This document shows positions 6,036 to 6,469 of a stretch of 6,469 bases of DNA, piece by piece. The notes under the pieces are model-generated. The model had not been told where the DNA came from, searched no databases, and saw nothing but the letters and a program-made list of their open reading frames with translations. Origin of the DNA: JAUXFK01 sp034189035 (GTDB lineage Bacteria; Desulfobacterota; UBA8473); contig JAXHVA010000179.1 in NCBI GenBank assembly GCA_034189035.1, positions 1 to 6,469 of the forward strand, given 5' to 3'. A program made the position numbers and the translations under genes. Numbering within the stretch: position 1 is the first letter of the stretch; each line of letters starts with the position of its first letter.

Positions 6036-6240
6036 AAATCGTAACGGTTTAGTTTCTTGAAAAGAGTCGCTTCAATGGTAATCAAATTTAATGTTACATT
6101 ATTACTACAATGATACTTTCGGAGAATCATGTTAAAAGCCTGTTTGAGAGGCATCCTTATTCAACGTAGATTTAGTTTTTTGATCCTAATAAGTTCGTTT
6201 CGCAAAATGAAGAACAATTGATAAAAACTCATAATTAAAT
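6036..6240. other. Non-coding gap between the operon promoter and the right-hand IS
   Basis: No gene is seen on either strand; stops are frequent and the DNA is AT-rich. A short GCCT/AGGC hairpin lies at 6140-6153, with TTTT after it on the minus strand. It has only four base pairs and is too weak to call a terminator. Plus-strand CTTATTCAAC at 6155-6164 resembles the reverse complement of the IS end at about 6248-6256, but the match is short. Confidence 0.45.
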
Positions 6241-6307
6241 AAGGCCTGCTGAATAAGCGTTAATGTGTTGATATATTTATTTATATGTGTTAATAGGTTG
6301 GCCAAAA

Positions 6308-6347
6308 GTGCAAGCAATTTTGCATGTTTCTTCAAAAACCCTTGCAC
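6308..6347 (+). repeat. Alternative hairpins in the transposase leader
   Basis: GTGCAAG at 6308-6314 is the reverse complement of CTTGCAC at 6341-6347. The same left arm can instead pair locally with TTGCA at 6320-6324 (TGCAA at 6309-6313). The two pairings exclude each other and end 17 nt before the transposase ATG. A role in limiting transposase translation, for example against transcripts reading in from outside, is possible but unproven. Confidence 0.35.
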
Positions 6348-6364
6348 CAATCGGCGAAAAAATC

Positions 6365-6469
6365 ATGTACAGACGCTCAGAAAAGCAACTTGAATTTGAA
6401 AACTTCACATTACCGTTCTCCGGAAAGCTTTCATCCGAGAACCGCTGGGTCCGACTTGTCCAAATCATA
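6365..6469 (+). CDS. IS5/IS1182-like transposase, N-terminal fragment cut by the window edge
   Basis: Thirty-five codons are visible from the ATG at 6365. They read MYRRSEKQLEFENFTLPFSG, then KLSSENRWVRLVQII. This is the characteristic beginning of a large group of DDE transposases annotated as IS5 or IS1182-like, with the pattern MYRxxExQLxFExFxLPFxGKLxxxNRWVxLxxIIPW. The DDE catalytic core lies beyond the window. No good Shine-Dalgarno precedes the ATG, but upstream in-frame codons give no better start, and the family normally begins at MYR. It points away from the resident operon, which is on the opposite strand. Confidence 0.85.
   Translation, partial: MYRRSEKQLEFENFTLPFSGKLSSENRWVRLVQII

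Larger units (their letters stand above)
6241..6469 (+). mobile_element. Left end of an IS5/IS1182-like insertion sequence, cut by the window edge
   Basis: The plus strand from about 6241 (AAGGCCTGCTGAATAAGCG) leads into a transposase gene that starts at 6365 and runs off the window. A terminal segment with GCCTG.TGAATAAG and a leader of about 120 nt before the transposase is plausible for elements encoding this transposase type. The right end is outside the window, so the terminal repeat and target duplication cannot be confirmed and the left border is approximate. Confidence 0.5.

Noticed and set aside
6130..6156. Short GCCT/AGGC hairpin followed by TTTT on the minus strand
   Set aside because: Four base pairs and a seven-base loop are too weak for an intrinsic terminator.
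6155..6164. CTTATTCAAC, like the inverse of the right-hand IS terminal segment
   Set aside because: The similarity is about nine of ten bases and then stops; too short to claim a second IS end.

Overview
The window is an accessory-looking piece of a bacterial chromosome of moderate to low GC. It is bounded on both edges by the 5' ends of two different insertion sequences that read outwards. Every resident gene between them is on the minus strand. The protein families (PilZ fused to a cyclic-nucleotide-binding domain, an SPL-type radical SAM protein, a ParB-like protein, a family 2 glycosyltransferase) and the frequent AGA/AGG/ATA codons suggest a Desulfobacterota- or Nitrospirota-like bacterium. 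That placement is inference; no marker gene is present to fix the taxon.

Right-hand block (1947-6000, minus strand, transcribed right to left): a compact four-gene operon. It runs GT2 glycosyltransferase, ParB/Spo0J-like CTP-binding-fold protein, SPL-family radical SAM protein, then MBL-fold metallo-hydrolase with a probable C-terminal winged helix. Successive genes overlap by 26 nt, are separated by 5 nt, and overlap by 77 nt. A sigma70-like promoter sits directly against the first start codon, which implies a leaderless mRNA. The ParB-like, radical SAM and MBL trio looks like a nucleic-acid-linked module of unknown function.

Middle (1401-1946): about 550 bases without an intact gene. It holds a plus-strand terminator-like hairpin, a small AT-rich dyad, a 12-bp direct repeat, and two abutting minus-strand reading frames that would become one small protein gene with a single extra A in a homopolymer.

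Left block (243-1511): a tandem duplication of a unit made of the end of that small gene, a leader, and a cyclic-nucleotide-binding domain. The downstream copy is fused to a PilZ (c-di-GMP) domain. The upstream copy ends exactly where PilZ should begin. The two domains are about 74% identical and share a 32-residue stretch whose DNA differences are all silent, so both copies appear to have been kept under selection.

Edges: the N-terminal codons of an IS630-like transposase at 1-49 (minus, with a strong ribosome binding site) and of an IS5/IS1182-like transposase at 6365-6469 (plus). Neither element is complete in the window.
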